A stretch of DNA of 64,000 nt from a virus: the IMG/VR virus record IMGVR_UViG_3300037261_000033, positions 28,203-92,202 of that record; one strand, given 5' to 3'. The notes beneath the pieces were generated by a model. The model was not told the origin of the DNA. It searched no databases and worked only from the letters and a program-made list of their open reading frames with translations. Made by a program: the position numbers and the translations under genes. Below, in pieces: positions 63,500-64,000 of this stretch; position 1 is the stretch's first letter, and each line of letters opens with the position of its first letter.

Positions 63500-64000
63500 C
63501 TGGAATTAGGATCATCTGCGGTTGCGGTGTCGCCTGTCACTGGGGCGATTCCCTGTAAAAGCCAAAGTTGAAACGCATCGTTTCCTCCCACCTGAGTTAC
63601 GATTGGCACGAGGGAGGGTTTTGGAAGGATGAGTGTGTTTATCGGCAAGGCGGTAGCATACGCCAACGTGCTCGTCACGTCGAGAATTTGCATCGCGCGG
63701 CTAAAGATTTGCGCCGATTGCGTGTCTCCCGGTGAGAACAGCGGCAGGTTCCGATTCAGAGTAAAATCCTTGTGAATCACGTACTGTTGCCCGCTCGCGG
63801 TTGTCCCGACAAAGTTCCCGTTCAGAGTCACTTCCCAAAATCCGCTTCCACTGTGCGCCGGATCGGCCTTAGCGGCTACCGTGTAAACCGTTGCGTCCGG
63901 CGCGACCAGCGAGAACCACGACGCGCCCGCGACAACTTGCGTCCAATCACAGTTAACGTCACCGATGACGCGCGCGCTGCCGCTCGTGACCGTGACCGTT
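63481..64000 (-). CDS. Tail structural protein, 5' part off window
   Basis: The frame is open to base 64000, giving 172 visible C-terminal residues. Beta-rich (TVTVTSGSARVIGDVN, ASWFSLVAPDATVYTVAA) with a terminal DDPNSRWRQVA. Overlaps the fibre start by 19 bases. Likely a tail or fibre-attachment protein; the first part is needed for a firm call. Confidence 0.62.
   Translation of the reverse strand, partial: TVTVTSGSARVIGDVNCDWTQVVAGASWFSLVAPDATVYTVAAKADPAHSGSGFWEVTLNGNFVGTTASGQQYVIHKDFTLNRNLPLFSPGDTQSAQIFSRAMQILDVTSTLAYATALPINTLILPKPSLVPIVTQVGGNDAFQLWLLQGIAPVTGDTATADDPNSRWRQVA

Noticed and set aside
1-64000. CRISPR array
   Set aside because: No regularly spaced direct repeats were seen; the dispersed palindromes are far apart and inverted within themselves.

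Overview
The window is a 64 kb stretch of a large tailed double-stranded DNA bacteriophage (Caudoviricetes). Terminase, portal, SPP1 gp7/MuF-type head protein and a very long tail-fibre-like protein are all present. Every convincing gene is on the minus strand, so transcription runs from high to low coordinates. Genes are packed tightly, mostly with ATGA or TAATG stop/start overlaps, and no stretch over about 150 bases lacks a proposed feature. Signal peptides and several lipobox lipoproteins suggest a diderm host. A verrucomicrobial or related soil/freshwater host is only a guess. No major capsid protein, DNA polymerase, primase or integrase is visible, so this is part of a larger genome. The outermost genes at both ends are cut by the window edges.

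Layout in transcription order (right to left). 64.0-58.8 kb: a truncated tail protein and a 1571-residue fibre with an SGNH-hydrolase-like domain and a C-terminal S74-type chaperone. 58.8-54.2 kb: an envelope/lysis-like module of small membrane proteins, lipoproteins, a holin candidate and a zincin-like protein. 54.2-46.3 kb: DNA metabolism, with endonuclease VII, a putative annealing protein, a Rad50/SbcC-like ATPase with a zinc-hook-like CxxC, a UvrD-type helicase with a zinc-binding insert, and one odd tRNA. 46.2-39.2 kb: replication, with an initiator-like winged-helix protein, a DnaC/IstB-type loader, a KH-like protein, a T5orf172 nuclease and a DUF1064 nuclease. 39.1-35.2 kb: ParB-like protein, DUF5131 and an NrdR-like zinc ribbon. 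35.2-30.4 kb: small accessory genes. 30.4-22.3 kb: composite tRNA-like locus, muramidase-like endolysin, ParB-like protein, C5 methyltransferase, small and large terminase, PD-(D/E)XK nuclease and an intein-containing SNF2 helicase. 22.2-13.0 kb: accessory genes with a metallopeptidase, a HerA-like ATPase, a resolvase-like pseudo-enzyme and an HNH endonuclease. 12.7-8.1 kb: tRNA-Ser, portal, MuF-like head protein and a J-domain protein. 8.1-0 kb: GHKL ATPase with a C-terminal HELGH motif, AAA+ ATPase, SNF2 helicase and DNA methyltransferase.

Control signals are recognisable. A TTTACA box lies about 17 bases from an AT-rich -10 box upstream of several operon heads, often so close to the ATG that the mRNA would be almost leaderless. 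Two nearly identical regulatory blocks, at 8.01-8.09 kb and 35.54-35.62 kb, carry the same perfect 14-bp palindrome with identical flanking half-sites and probably bind one phage regulator. A small palindrome (core TAGCGCC-N4-GGCGCTA) occurs about five times, both between genes and in frame inside proteins.

The most unusual items are the GHKL-zincin fusion, the shared operator blocks, the protein-invading palindrome, the composite tRNA-like locus, an amber-interrupted small gene, the helicase intein and a scattered set of DnaJ-like parts.
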